A stretch of DNA of 64,000 nt from Chaenocephalus aceratus (Eukaryota; Chordata; Actinopteri; Perciformes; Channichthyidae). The position numbers and the translations under genes were made by a program. Shown here in pieces: positions 31,737 through 44,079 of the stretch. Each line of letters opens with the position of its first letter. Positions within the stretch are counted from its first letter, which is position 1. The stretch is from NCBI GenBank assembly GCA_023974075.1, contig CM043798.1, positions 20,524,941 to 20,588,940 of the forward strand, given 5' to 3'. The notes beneath the pieces were generated by a model, which saw only the letters and a list, made by a program, of their open reading frames with translations, did no database searches and had not been told where the DNA came from.

Positions 31737-33713
31737 ACACACAACTTGACTCTATGCTATAACGACAATATCGAAAGCAGAAATAAATAAATACCATTAA
31801 TCATCACAAAAAAATATGAGTTGTCTAGAAACATTGAGAGACATACCAAGAGGAACAATGTACAGCATGCTTACTCATACCACCATCATTTGTTGAAACT
31901 GTGATTGTTTGCTCAATTCTTTGGCCACAGGGAGACATTCTTTTTTTGTAAACAACCTGACAGACGCACAGCCCTGACAACCATGTTTGCAAAACAATAA
32001 ACAGCAGACCGCGCAACAGCATATATTCAGAGTTGTGTGTCTGCCACCTGATGAATGCAGTACGTTATATGATTATTTGGCTTGTCCTTAATTTCCTGTT
32101 TGGTTCTGGGCAGGTTGGATTTTTCAAAGCAGTGGGAATTAAACAATCAATGTTTCATACAACAAAAACAATGATCTAAAAGAGAGGCTAAAAAGGTCAA
32201 GAGATACAGAGTAATGCTATATTATTTAATAATAATAGTCTCTCATAAGACATATTTAATAATGTGTTGTTTACTTGTGAATAATATTAATACAGATTTA
32301 AATCCAAATAGTGCAGGTGTACATTTGGCCAGATATATGTTGATCACACACAAAGTGGAATTCCTGATTCAGAAAACGACTTGTTACCTTAATTACATTC
32401 ATTTATATTAAGAGAAAGGTCCATTACTCATAGTCAATTCAAGGTGTTTTAAAGTTTGTTCAATATTAAGTTGTAAATAAATGGATTATAATCTATTTAG
32501 GGTTTTTTGACAAGCTTTGTGCATGAGTAAGTTGTTTAAGAAATTATGTTTATTCAGGGGTTTATTCATTGATCATGTAATGAAATATGATGTATTAGTG
32601 ATTTTAATGGATAATCTCTACGGTTAAAGATTTGTTGCAGATAACTGTTTCCATTAACTAAAAGTTGTCCATGTTATTTTAGCAATTTTAAAAGTTGTTA
32701 ATCATTTAACAAACAATTACACCATGCAAATAAACTATGCAGAACATTCATAATTGTATTCATTGTATTATACCGTTAAAATCGCATTGAAAATATGGTT
32801 AATACATACTGTAAATGAGTCACTTCATGCAATTTGACATTTTTTAATAGAACTTCTATTGTGTACTTTCACACACAATAAGCTTTACACAACAAGGGTT
32901 TTAACAGTAGCTTGTGCTCTGTAAAGCCCCCCAAACACACAAACATAAACAGACACAAATCATCTCACCCAACACGCAACACCATGCTGGTTTTTCATCT
33001 TTCCATGCCCTAATAGCATTGTTATGGCTCCTGCTGTGCATACACAGAAAGCCTAATCTAATCCCTTTATACATTGGACATGGTATATCTAGTATATTTG
33101 TATAGAAATGCATGCTGTGGCCCCTGGAACATCGACATAAAACAGACCTGTTCCTCCATCCTCAGCCTCGGGCTCCGCTCTAATCTGATTTCAAGATAAA
33201 AGAGGCTGGAACGGGCAGAGCATTTATCTGCAGCAGGTGTCTGATTATTGCCCCGGTCTGTTCCTTATTGTTGTCTAAGAAAGGATCTGTGTTTGAGTGG
33301 AGCGTCACATATGTGAAGCGTGCACAATGTGTTGGACTGAGGAGTAAGCAAGAGCAGAATTGATTTTCTACGGTTCTGTGTGCAATAAATCAAACTTTAG
33401 TATTGGTCCTTGTTGAGGATAGAGGCATCTTCAAGTAACTTCTCACATAGCCATGGCCAAACAAAAGTGGAAGTAAACATTTTCAGATATTTCAGACCAA
33501 GAAAGTTGACACAACATCAGTAAACTGCACAAAAGCTTTCTCATGGTTAACAGTAACAGTAACTTCACATATCTTCTAATTGAAGATCTCATTTGTTTTT
33601 CAAGACGTCACGTTTGTATTTTACCCCTCAATGTTTCATTCTTAATGTTCTTTATAAAGATGCTAAATTAATGTATTGGTTAACTGACAATAATGATGTA
33701 TTTTATCTTATAT
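30917..33713. other. Non-coding stretch; CA microsatellite at 31701-31734
   Basis: AT-rich sequence without a recognised gene or element. The only clear feature is a CA dinucleotide run. Short open frames lack recognisable domains. Confidence 0.45.
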
Positions 33714-33972
33714 CAAGAACCGAAATAATTGAACTATTCATATCTTATCTTATCTTTTAATGTTTATTTTATTAGCTTTTCTTTTTAATGACTGATTTTA
33801 AATGCCATTTTCTTAATGTCTTTCATTTTTTGTTTTTGTTTTAATGTTTCTTTTATTATCTTTTACTGTTTTTAAATGCCTTTGTCTGAATGTCTTTCAT
33901 TTTTGTAAAGCACCTTGAATTGCCTAGTGCTGAAAGGTGCCATATAAATAAACTTGCCTTGCCTTGCCTTGC
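33714..33972 (+). mobile_element. Short L2-tail element (259 bp) with 7-bp duplication
   Basis: It begins CAAGAACCGAAATAATTGAA, runs through the L2 3' untranslated region and ends in TTGCC repeats. The 7-bp sequence CTTATAT flanks it (33707-33713 and 33973-33979). Its first bases are the same unusual junction seen at 8331-8347, so the element shares a structure with that locus and may be a SINE-like, L2-mobilised derivative. Confidence 0.7.
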
Positions 33973-33995
33973 CTTATATTGTCAAATATACTGTA

Positions 33996-34906
33996 TCCTC
34001 TTCATCATCTACATCCTCCCCCTTGGTCAGATTCTCCGCCACTACAACCTGGACTTCCACTGCTACGCCGATGACACTCAAATCTACCTCAGCACCAAAT
34101 CCCTCCATAACCCCCCCATCACCCACATTGAATCCTGTCTGACTGACTTGAAATCCTGGATGCAAAAAAACTTTCTTAAACTCAACAGCAATAAAACTGA
34201 ACTCCTCCTCATCGGCTCCAAATCCACCCTCAGTAAAACCCCCAACCTCACACTGACCATCGATGGCACCCCTGTTTCCCCCTCAACCCAGGCACGCAAC
34301 CTCGGGGTTATATTCGATCCCACCCTCTCCCTTGACTCCCACATCCGCCAAGTTGTCAAAATCTCATTTTTCCATCTCCGCAACATTGCCAAAATCCGTC
34401 CCTATCTCACCCGCCCCGCAGCTGAGCGACTCATTCACGCCTTCATCTCCTCCCGCCTCGACTACTGTAACTCCCTCCTATACGGCATCAGCTCCACCTC
34501 CCTCAGTAGACTCCAGCGTGTTCAGAACGCAGCCGCCAGACTTCTCACCCACACTAAATCATGGCACCATATCACCCCGGTCCTCAAAGAACTACACTGG
34601 CTTCCCGTTACTCACCGCATCAACTACAAACTCCTGGTCCTTACCTATAAAGCCCTCCACCATCTGGCCCCCCCGTACCTCACTGACCTTCTCATCCCCT
34701 ACCATCCTCCCCGGACCCTCAGATCCACCTCGGCCGGCCTGCTTTCCACCCCCATTGGCAATCTCCGGAGCTTTGGAGACAGAGCCTTCTCTGTGGCCGC
34801 CCCAAAGCTCTGGAACTCCCTCCCCCAAGACCTCCGAGAGTCCGAGTCCCTCACTCTGTTCCAGTCCCGCCTCAAAACCCATCTTTTCACCTCTCTCTAT
34901 CCGTAA
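33996..34906 (+). pseudogene. L2-type reverse transcriptase C-terminal half (uninterrupted to its stop)
   Basis: The frame begins LFIIYILPLGQILR, just after motif B, and keeps the catalytic YADDTQIYLS, then NLGVIFDPTLSLDSHIRQV, SRLDYCNSLLYG, NAAARLLT and the C-terminal signature LHWLPVTHRINYKLLVLTYK, ending in a proper TAA. It is open for about 300 codons with no visible defect, suggesting a relatively recent insertion. The fingers, motif A and endonuclease are missing by truncation, so it encodes no complete enzyme. Confidence 0.85.
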
Positions 34907-35103
34907 AACACCCCCCCACTCATTTTCGACCTCCTCCTGACTGCCACTGTGTTTTGTTTTGTTGTTTTTGTTGTTTTTCTTAGTCTGTTGTCTACCTGCC
35001 CCAGTCTATCTACCCCCCCCCCCCCCCCCCTCATATTGTAAAGCGTCTTTGGGTACTATAAAAGCGCTATATAAATCCAATATATTATTTTATTATTATT
35101 ATT
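33996..35103 (+). mobile_element. Second L2-type LINE family, 5'-truncated copy
   Basis: A 5'-truncated LINE beginning inside the palm domain and ending with TTGTAAAGCGTCTTTGGGTA, AAAGCGCTATATAAATCCAA and a TTATT-rich tail. Its protein and tail differ clearly from the TTGCC-tailed L2 copies, so it is a separate family. A C homopolymer lies at about 35013-35030. Confidence 0.85.
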
Positions 35104-35759
35104 GTAGCATGCATGGATCAATGAACAGACCAAACTGCTTTTGGTCCAAGGTCTTAGAATTTGTCGGAAAGTCAATCAAATGACAACTGAGGGACACAAA
35201 ATGGATACAAAGTGACACAAATAAGATGTTAAATGTAGAACAGAAAAACAAGGACATACAACTACAACATAGAGATGCCAAATGACCACAGAGGCAAACA
35301 ACTACAGTATAAAAAAGTCAAAAGAAACACAAAGACATCACACAACCACAAAGTAAAAAGTAACAAAAAAGAGGCAAAAATATTATGTCTCTTTCAGTCT
35401 CTATGTATTTTAGGAAGTGTATGAAGCCTTTTACATGTCATTGTCCTTATACATTATGGCATTTTGCTGCTTTTGCCAACTCAGTGTGACATTTTCTATA
35501 TAATTAGATTGTCTTTCCTGATCATTTGTTGTGTTTTTATCAATTTCAATGGAGAGAGACCTTTTAGTCTCAATCCTGAATGCTTGTGTGCATTAATCAG
35601 CATAATACTGTAAATGAATACGGCTGTCAATATCCCTCCTGCAGAGGATATGGAGGTAAAGCTGAGAGAAACATTCATACCAGGGAATGTTGTAAACACA
35701 TCATTAGCATGATGCTGACTCAGTAATTGTTGCAGTAGCATCAAGGTCAGGAGACTAAT

Positions 35760-35857
<98 letters not shown>

Positions 35858-37404
35858 TTTTGGGTGATAGAGAGGCAATTACAGTTAAAAGAAAAAAACT
35901 GTGGCAGCAAGCTGAAAGGACAAGATACAGACACTTGGAGAAGCAAGAAAATATAGTCAGAGAGAAAGGAAAAAAACATAGTTAGATAAAGACACTGAGA
36001 ATGTGGTGGGTGTTGTTGTGAGAACAGTGTAGCACTGGGCATCTAATGGCACTGCGTGTCTGTTATGTGACATAATGGCCAGCTATAGTGACAGTTGGAT
36101 AGAGAAGGAGGATAGTAGGCTAACAGATGTTGGTTAAATCTAGCCCAGATGGGACCCAACACTTTACCTCCTCAGCAAAGCCCAGCATGAGGCCTGATTG
36201 GAGGTAAAGAGACAAAGAGAATTAAGAGAACCTAGTAGGCAGAAAACCAGCAAGGGAATAAAAGAAAGGGAGTAACAGAAGAGAGAAAAAATGCAGAAAA
36301 GCAAAATGAGGGGAGAATAAGGGGGGGAGACAAGTGGTACAGGCCCCTCTTCCTCAGTAATGCCAAGTGAAGATGCAGCAGTGCCAGACTCTCAGGCTGC
36401 TCAACAGTCTCCCTTCAATCTGTTTTGCAGAACTCGGGTCAATATCTTTTTCATTAATTCAATGGAGCATTACTGCAGCGGAAAAACGGCAATAGCTTGT
36501 TACGGTTGAGTGGTCAAATATATATAAATATCAGCAATTGAAGATCAAGTGTTTTATAGAGTAAACACACATTACAGCTGAAGGGAGGTTTGATATTATC
36601 TCATTCAGTTAGCATTAGGTACTTTTGACGTCTACCAAATATCAATGTTCCTCTTTCTGTTAATTTGCTTTAGTAAGTTTGGTTCTTTTGTTTTGCCTTT
36701 GGTCGACCCTGGTGATTAGTATTGGTACTGCTGTGTATAGCAATCAAAGCAGGAAGTAGGGAAGATAATGTGATCCTGGGACTTTAGATTTGCATCGCCA
36801 AGCTCTATATTGTGATAATGACAATAAATAATCTACTGCAATATTCTGATTTGAGCCTTTAAAGGTAGCCTAGTAGATTTAAGATCTATTTTTATTTAAG
36901 TGGCACAATATTATTTTTTCTTGTTTGATAGTATTTGAGTATTGCTGATTACTACTATAATGATGTGTGTTGTTGAATTGTTTGAGGAGCATTAAATGTG
37001 TCACCTGAAGCATATGTTTGCGGTTAATATTGGACAGTTGAGAAAATGTGAATAGGCAACTGCACACGATACAGCCATGTACACTTTATTTTACAGTTGT
37101 ATCTACTAAATCTATTAAAAAATGTGACCTGCTCCATCGAAATCAGTCGCATTGACCCAAAGACACATTTTGAGTTGTATACACTGTTGGAAAGAGGAGA
37201 GTCATAGCTTTCTAATGATATCAGGATTGTTTTTGTAATCCAAATATTAGGTAAAATATGTCACATCATGGCTGTCACCGAGTCATCATTTTGAGAAAAA
37301 GGCCTTTAAAGTTTCCTCTTCTCTGGAATCCATGATCTGATTGATTATTAGCGGAGCAAATGATCAAAAAATACTATAGAGGGAAGATATTTTCGTTTGG
37401 ATTG
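35104..37404. other. Non-coding stretch; GT microsatellite at 35764-35857
   Basis: Long GT run with a few interruptions, then A/G-rich sequence. No element ends or genes were recognised. Confidence 0.45.
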
Positions 37405-37407
37405 CTG

Positions 37408-38388
37408 AGGCCTGTACGACGAAGCCGGTTCAACATAACCTGGATATGTTTGAGTTACCCGGTTTAAAACAAAACAAACCCGCTAAGCGGTCCTAAAACG
37501 CTGGTTATCAACTCGTTAACTCAAGCCAGCTTTGCCCTATCTAGTTATGTGCGCGTTCACATAAAAGGGGCGGGGTTAGCAACATTTGACCAATCACAAA
37601 CATGGAGAAGCGCACTGACAGCACAGCGTCATACTTCCTGAATGAAAAGTGAACTATAATATTAGACAAATATGAAGAAGTTAAACTTTAAACATCCATG
37701 ACTTAAACACTTTATCCAGGATAAAAGCAATCGTTGCAAGGTGAATACAGCTGGTAAAAAAAAGTGTTTGAATGCGTACATTAACAGGTTTGTGATATCA
37801 CTGCCCCGTCTAAGACATGAGTGGATCTGACTTTAATTAGGCTACATTTGACTCGAGTGTTTCGTCAACTTAATGTGTTGCTTAAAATAATACTTCTGCA
37901 TACAGTTCATGTGACACTGTGAGTGTTGCATGGCCAGATACGGCTCAAGAAGCTGACTCAGATAAAGAAATATATGATACATTATGATCTGATATGATGT
38001 GAATGATAATGGGAGGGACACACATCGACGTCTGCACTTACAGTGCCGTGGACTGTACGTAATGTTACTTTGATCCGGTTACTTAATGTTAACTTGTGGC
38101 AGATATTTAGGTAAGCTTTCTTAACGCTAATGTTATAGTCAGATTGCTCTGAAGATGGGAGGTGATTTCTATTAATATTCACGTTCACAGTCAGTTGATT
38201 TTTGCCGGCCGTCTTTCCTGCAACGGCAGTTTTTCTGTATTTCCTCTATCCTGTAATATGACTTGATAGCTTTAAACTCCGCACACGGAGCTCTGATTGG
38301 TCAGTTGATCTCTTATCTTGGAACCTAACCTAACCAGTTTCCCCTGAAGTTAGCTCGCTAAGCGAAAATCCGGCTTTGTAAGAGGCCT
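37408..38388. mobile_element. PIF/Harbinger-like non-autonomous element (981 bp)
   Basis: The left end AGGCCTGTACGACGAAGCCG mirrors the right end (inward AGGCCTCTTACAAAGCCGG). The trinucleotide CTG flanks both sides (37405-37407 and 38389-38391). Inverted ends beginning GGCCTGT with ACGAAGC and 3-bp duplications are typical of Harbinger elements in fish. Subterminal sequences with GCTAAGCG occur at both ends. No transposase or Myb-like gene was recognised inside. Confidence 0.7.
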
Positions 38389-38676
38389 CTGGTCTGGGGG
38401 AAGCTCGCGAGTGTGTGTGTGTTTGTGTAATTTTGCGTTTGTGTGTATTGTGTTTGTTTCCCGGGGAAAAAACTCACGAGAAACACCGGCTGTCAAGTTA
38501 CTCCATTCTCCACTTGTAATTGCCGTTACAAGCTTCAAAAGTTGTATTTATCGTATGAATTTGGCTGAAACAAGTTCAATATTCTGAAAGCCAAGAACTT
38601 GTTTAATTGAAATCAGATGAAAACAAACTGTAACGGACCCTGCCGTGTTTATCTATGATTACTATACGCTGACTGA
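38389..38676. other. Short non-coding stretch
   Basis: Contains a GT-rich segment (about 38408-38455) and nothing else recognised. Its right part may be decayed Gypsy sequence. Confidence 0.35.
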
Positions 38677-39207
38677 CTTGACCAGAGCACATCATTTATG
38701 TCACGCACACTACGCGAGCTGTATGAACTATTGGGCCGTCCACTCAATCCGGACTAGTGGTTTACCATCCAATAAATGTTGGTTTCTTTTTTTTAAATAT
38801 ATTGTGTTTTCTGTTTCTTTTTAATGACAATCTAAAATGTGGGAAGAGGGGGGGCGGCGCCCCTAGCGCCCCTATGGGCCGGCCGCCACTGGGTTTAACA
38901 AAACACTAAAGAACATGGTTCGTAAGTTCGTTCACGAGGATATCCGTAATTGGGATAAATGGTTAGACCCTCTGTTCTTTGCAGTGCGGGAGGTGCCTCA
39001 GTCCTCCATGGGGTTTAACCCCCTTTGAACTGCTGTTTGGCAGGAAGCCACGGGGTGTTTTGGACCTATTTAAAGAAAACTGGGAGGAGGGTCCGAGCAC
39101 AAGTAAAAGTGAAATTCAGTACGTTGTTGATCTGTGAGCAAAACTCCATTCACTGGGGCAGATGTCATGTGAGAATTTGCTCCAGGCTCAGGAACGTTAG
39201 CGGTGCC
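38677..39207 (+). pseudogene. Gypsy-type integrase fragment, split by a hAT remnant
   Basis: Left of the split, the frame reads FMSRTLRELYELLG and, after small shifts, VVYHP; right of it, GFNKTLKNMVRKFVHEDIRN, WDKWLDPLFFAVREVPQSSM, NPFELLFGRKPRGVLDLFKE and NWEEGPSTSKSEIQYVVD. This is the core and C-terminal part of a Ty3/Gypsy integrase, whose glutamate-bearing region would lie at the split. About 114 bp of hAT sequence (38778-38891) interrupt it. No LTRs, protease or reverse transcriptase are nearby, so it is an old fragment. Confidence 0.75.
38778..38891. mobile_element. hAT-like terminal fragment inside the integrase
   Basis: The right edge ends GGGCCGGCCGCCACTG, read inward as CAGTGGCGGCCGGCCC, a hAT-type terminus. 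The base sequence after it (GGTTTAAC) resembles GGTTTACC before the left edge, so a decayed 8-bp duplication is possible. The left end is lost. Confidence 0.5.
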
Positions 39208-39240
39208 CAGGGCCGGCTCCTAGCGAATTTGATGCCCTAA
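39208..39240. mobile_element. Orphan hAT-like terminus
   Basis: CAGGGCCGGCTCCTAGCGAA followed by TTTGATGCCCTAA resembles the left end of a common fish hAT group. It is cut by the LINE tail at 39241, and no matching right end was found. Confidence 0.4.
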
Positions 39241-39414
39241 TCAAATCAAATCAAGTTTTATTTATATAGCACATTTATAAACTATTTTTGGTCGAGCCAA
39301 AGTGCTGTACATAAAATAAAAATAGCCTACAGTAGAGACACTTTACAGCAAATACAACAGAACAGATTGTTCAGAATATCAGTATGAGAAAAACGACACC
39401 CTCTATCCTTAGAC
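39241..39414 (-). mobile_element. LINE 3' tail, first part
   Basis: On the minus strand it ends in a TTTGA-repeat tail after GTGCTATATAAATAAAACTT. A hAT element splits it at 39415; the second part follows at 40289. Confidence 0.65.
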
Positions 39415-40280
39415 CAGTGGTACTCAACCTTGTCCTAATCAGGAGCCACATTGACGAAAAAATATTTTTGCAAGAGCCACAATCCAAAAACGCTCCTTTC
39501 CTCCCTGAAACCATTATGCATTTGAAAATATGGATAATAGTAATATGTTACTAAAGATGAAAAGCATAATGTACAGTGCAATAACTGTGATTTATTATTT
39601 TCACTGCAACCACAAAACACACATTGCTGACTGCCCATAACAACAGATAACAGACAGCATGTTTACTGATCATCACAGGATGCCTCTGTCGCTCTTTCAC
39701 TCGTATTAGTGTGGAATACGTTTTTTTGAGCAGTTCGGTTCTGTTTGAGTCTCGCCAGCTTTTCTTCCGCCCTCAACTCTCCACCTTTCGGAAAGTCGGT
39801 ACTGAACTTCGGGTGGTTTTGTGTCGTGATGGCGCTGCAAATTGGAACCTTTTAAATTGTGAAATGACGTGTCACAAAGCAGGCAGATGCATTTTCCCGA
39901 ACCGGTGGAGACGAAGAAAACTCGAGTTCCCAGTCCTCTTTAAATGTTCGATATTCCTCTTCATATTTTCGTTTCCTATATTCCTTTACCATTTTTGCAT
40001 AGTGCTGTAAGCTAGTTTTTCCCAGTGTGACGGAGCAATTATCTCGCGCACCTGCAACCAGAGCGCGAAACCTGAAATAATATTGTGATTGTTGTTCCGA
40101 GGGATGGGTGGGGGGCGGCTTAATAGACTGATGTTTGTGATGACTGATGTGTGACTTGTGAGTGATAATGAAATGTTGATGAATTCTGCTGACAATGTTT
40201 TTGTTCTTCGTCTTCTTTTTTTTTTCTTTTTTAAGTGGGACTTAAAGAGTCTTAAAGGAGCCGCGGGTTGAGTATCGCTG
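39415..40280. mobile_element. Non-autonomous hAT element (866 bp)
   Basis: Left end CAGTGGTACTCAACCTTG and right end (inward) CAGCGATACTCAACCCGC are inverted repeats, with GAGCCAC/GAGCCGC subterminal motifs. An exact 8-bp duplication CCTTAGAC lies at 39407-39414 and 40281-40288. The interior has no recognisable transposase. It interrupts a LINE tail, which reads on when the insert is removed. Confidence 0.88.
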
Positions 40281-40288
40281 CCTTAGAC

Positions 40289-40610
40289 CCTCACATCGTA
40301 CAAGGAAAAACTTCCAGAGAAATCCCACAGTTTAAGGGGAAAAATGGGAGAAACCTCAGGGAGAGCAACAGAGGAGGGATCCCTCTCCCAGGACGGACAG
40401 ACGTGCAATAGATGCCGTGTGTAAATCGAAGAGATAATACATTTTACAGCATATAGATAGCTTTAAAAATAGGTGAGATGTTCCCCCCCCCACATAGAAT
40501 ATATAAAGAATAAATGAAAAATCTCTACAGAAGAGGGTTAGGGTAGCTACACAACAAAACAGAAACTTATTGGCATAGGTAATATACATAAAGAAGGCTT
40601 CAAATGTATT
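40289..40610 (-). mobile_element. LINE 3' untranslated region, second part
   Basis: Sequence such as GGAAAAACTTCCAGAGAAAT, GGGAGAAACCTCAGGGAGAG and CCAGGACGGACAGACGTGCA is a widespread fish LINE untranslated region. It continues the part at 39241-39414 beyond the hAT insertion. Confidence 0.6.
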
Positions 40611-40633
40611 CAGTATTGTATGAACAAGTTTAA

Positions 40634-41350
40634 TTGGGGGTGGACATCACTTCCTCTAGGGGGGTCCGGGGGTATGCCCCCGCAAAGAACTGTTTGAACA
40701 CTTTAAAGTAAAATGCTTCAATCTGGTGCACTTTGAGCACACAATGACTAGAGACTAGATCTAGGGGGTACAACTCTAAAACACCCATATGAAAAATATC
40801 GGTTTACAGTTTAATAATCAAATAGTATGTGAACATAACCAATAACCTACCATAGCCAATAACAAATAAATGTAACTTATTTTACCTAGTTAACATTTAT
40901 TTAGTTAGGCACATTTTATTTCTGCAGTTTTAAACAATAGTTGTGGTTTACTGTCCTATAGTATACATTGGAATGATTTAAAACCTGTTTATCCCAATAA
41001 TTATAAAGATGTGCCTTGGAAATATGTGTTTACATAAATGACCAAACCGTTGAGACCCACTGAGATAACTTAGACTAAAGTTAACTATCTAAACACTGAG
41101 AGAGTCCTTTACTTCACTGAGCTGTAGTTGTCAGCCTCTCAATCTGACAGGAGAGAGCTCCCCTCCACCTTTGTTGTAGAAACATCTTCTTCTTATATCC
41201 GTTAGCGCAGCTAGCACCAGGTGCTAATAACAACTGCGCCGGTACCTCGCTCCCACGCTCACTCGCACTTTGGCTGTGAGCTGCGAGCGCCAGATAAGCC
41301 AACATCCCTCACTTTCATCACTTACAGCGTCCATCGTACAGGGCAAATGA
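40634..41350 (+). mobile_element. hAT-related interior segment without ends
   Basis: This segment matches 43370-43870, the interior of the 3.8-kb hAT element. Shared motifs are CAATCTGGTGCACTTTGAG, the CTAGGGGGGTCC block, TTGTTGTAGAAA and TTAGC-AGCTAGC followed by CTAATAACAAC. No terminal repeats were found, so only a decayed body of the element remains. Confidence 0.5.
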
Positions 41351-41669
41351 AAAGTGTAACCGGGGTGAAAAGGGTGTTACATTTACTTAATTATGAATAT
41401 TGTTACATCAAGGCCGAAAATTAGGATGAGCACCAACGGTCAAAAATGTTTTTCCCATTAGAAACAACAAATTAGCCCCCGTCTGTTGTGGCAACAATCT
41501 CTCAACCCGGGTCAGAGAGCAGACGTTGCCTCGTTGCAAAGGCAGTTCGCCAATGTGTTCTCATCGTTGCCAGGGCACACTCTCTCATACACCACCGCAT
41601 AGAAACGCCTTACATTTTAAAGCACACGTATACAGACAGGACGTCAAAATTAAATAAAACCATATATGA
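41351..41669. other. Short non-coding stretch, nothing recognised
   Basis: No element end or gene could be supported here. Confidence 0.35.
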
Positions 41670-42075
41670 GTGAGATTAAGTACCTTGGTCATTATATTTC
41701 TGATGATCTCACAGATGACAAAGACATCCATAGGCAACGCTGCAAACTGTATGCCCAGGCAAACATTTGAATGCGGAAGTTTCACAAGTGCTCTGTAGAT
41801 GTCAAGGTATCACTTTTTAAAGCTTTCTGTACACCATTGTACACGGCTCACCTGTGGAGTAACTACAAGGCTAGAAGCATGCAAAAACTAAAAGTTGCAT
41901 ATACTGTAATGATGCGTTACGGTTGCTGCTGAGGGTACCAAGATGACACAGTGCCAGCCAGCTGTTTGTTAACTTGGGGGTACCTACTTGTCACGCCCTT
42001 TAAGAAAGTTAATGTACAAATTCATGTGTTGCCTAGAAGACTCGGACAATCAATTTATCTCGATTTTAATTAACC
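41670..42075 (+). pseudogene. LINE reverse transcriptase C-terminal fragment
   Basis: The decayed frame reads EIKYLGHYISDDLTDDKDIH, RQRCKLYAQANI, a stop, then KCSVDVKVSLFKAFCTPLYT and AHLWSNYK, with further stops and shifts. KYLG with a following SDDL and the FKAFC-P-LYTA-LW pattern are typical of the region after the catalytic palm of fish LINE reverse transcriptases. It differs from the L2 and Rex3 copies in this window, and I cannot name its clade. Endonuclease and palm are absent. Confidence 0.65.
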
Positions 42076-43106
42076 CTGTGAGAGTTCTACTCGGTTCTAC
42101 TCGGTCCATAATTATTCACCTGACTCCTTCTCCTTCTTTCCTTTTTAACCTGGGAGTGAGCGGAGGTGCTCACAAGTATATATATATATATATCCTGTTT
42201 TTGTGAGTGGATTGCACTGCAGCTTGTCTACATTCTAGACACACAAGGAGGACACTTTAATCATTAAGAATAATTGGAAAAATCAAGTAGATTAATTAGA
42301 CTGCCAATAATGAATTGAGTGGCCTTTTTAAAATACTCAATGTGTTGGTATGTATTGCAATCATGACTTTAAGAGAGCAAAAACACCCGATGCCTTGGAA
42401 GGAGGTCAAAATCAACAACTAGCAATCAGTGAAGACAATCAATTCAGCAACTCAAGTACATGACACTCCTCCAAATGTAGAACAGGTTCTATTACCTCTT
42501 TTTAAACACATACCAATGTCCAAATGTCTGTTACGTGACACGTCCTGAGGACCAGCTCCATCCACTGAATGAAGACAGTTTTAATATGCCTTGAACATGG
42601 GTAGTTTAACTTGTCTTTGTTGAGAAAAAATGCTGAACAGTTGCTGCATTAAGTTATAAATCCTCCATGATCTTCAAACCAATGAAAGGATAGACATAAA
42701 TAGTGTGTCCTACTTGTCTATTGTTGTAATGTAATTGTAATGGAATGTTGCATAGATTTAGATTCACTGGGTCACCTATGATCCGATATATTGAAAAAAA
42801 TCCAGACTGTAATGAGGCCAAAAGTCTGTAAGGGATGATTTATGTATGCATTGCTAAATCTCTCTCTTTCTCTGAGGGACATAATGGGAATTTAACACAA
42901 CATAATCTTTCAGTAATCCCTGATTTGCTACAGAAGGTTATTTCTTTTTTATCACAAAACTGACCAACAGAGGCTTTCACACTCACACCATGCACCCTAA
43001 ACGCATTTTTTAAGTGTAACACGAACTCCTTTTGAATACACTTTTTTATTTTGATGAACGTATAAACAACAGCAAAATATACATTTGTTATTTTCTACGT
43101 GTAAAG
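42076..43106. other. Non-coding stretch with a short TA repeat
   Basis: TA dinucleotide run at 42177-42193. Otherwise AT-rich with nothing recognised. It is the left flank of the next hAT element. Confidence 0.45.
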
Positions 43107-43505
43107 CAGGGGTGGGGAACCTTTTTCCTCTCAAGGGCCATTTACATTTTTTCAACATCCTCCGAGGGCCGTACATACTAAAATCACAGCCCATTTATTT
43201 GGCCTTTCTTTCATTCTGTGCAAAGAAAAAGCAACCCCTTAATCCAGATATTTTACCATGACTCGCGCATGCATGCGTGCACAGCTGTGGCATCACCACC
43301 AAAACAGAAAGTATGGACACAAGATGTGTGCAATCTATTTAGTTTCCTATGTGGACATGATTATTTAAGTTGGGGCGGACCTAACCTCGTCTAGGGGGGG
43401 GGTCCAAGGGCATGCTCCCCCGGGAGATTTTTTGTTTAAATGTTGAAGTTAAAAAGCATCAATCTGGTGCACTTTGAGAGCAACATTAGGAAATCGATGG
43501 ATACA

Positions 43506-43590
43506 TTAAGCTGTCTGTGGCTCTTTCCTGCTGTAACGATGCAAAGTTCCCCTCTGTGGGACTAATAAAAGTATTCTGATTCTGATCTCT
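43506..43590 (+). mobile_element. Non-LTR retrotransposon tail
   Basis: CTCTGTGGGACTAATAAAAG followed by a TCTGAT repeat has the form of a fish non-LTR retrotransposon or SINE tail. It lies inside the hAT element. Confidence 0.5.
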
Positions 43591-44079
43591 CAACACCCAT
43601 ATGAAACAGAACTGTAAGCAGATTTTATTTTTATTTATGGTTATTTTACAAATCACTCCCCTTTTAAACTGTATTCTTGTTTATTAATAACAACTTTTTT
43701 TTACCATCATATAGTATTTTATACCTGTTTACTTTATTCTCTTGTTTTTTTATAACTATAATGATCATATAAAGATGTGCCTTTACCTCACTTGTTGTAG
43801 AAAAAGCTTCTTATATTCGTTAGCATAGCTAGCTAACCAGATACTAATAACAACAAAGTTATTGACTGTATGATCAACAAACTCTCACTCCCTAAGCGTC
43901 CAGGAGCGACGCTTGGTCAGGGTCCCGTGGCGTCCAGTTGTGACGCGCCGAGGCTCCTTCAGCTTCATAAACGGACGCAAAGAGCTTTCATCTGATTGCA
44001 ATGTATTCCCATCGGCGGCGGTATTTGACGCTTAGGGAAGCACCGTATCCATTTATGTCGGCAGCTCTTAAAGGCAATG

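Noticed and set aside
33974..34940. Long alternative frames, including a 225-codon proline/serine-rich one
   Set aside because: Shadows of the GC-rich L2 reverse transcriptase frame.
35764..36042. Cysteine/valine and histidine/threonine repeat proteins
   Set aside because: Translations of a GT/CA microsatellite.
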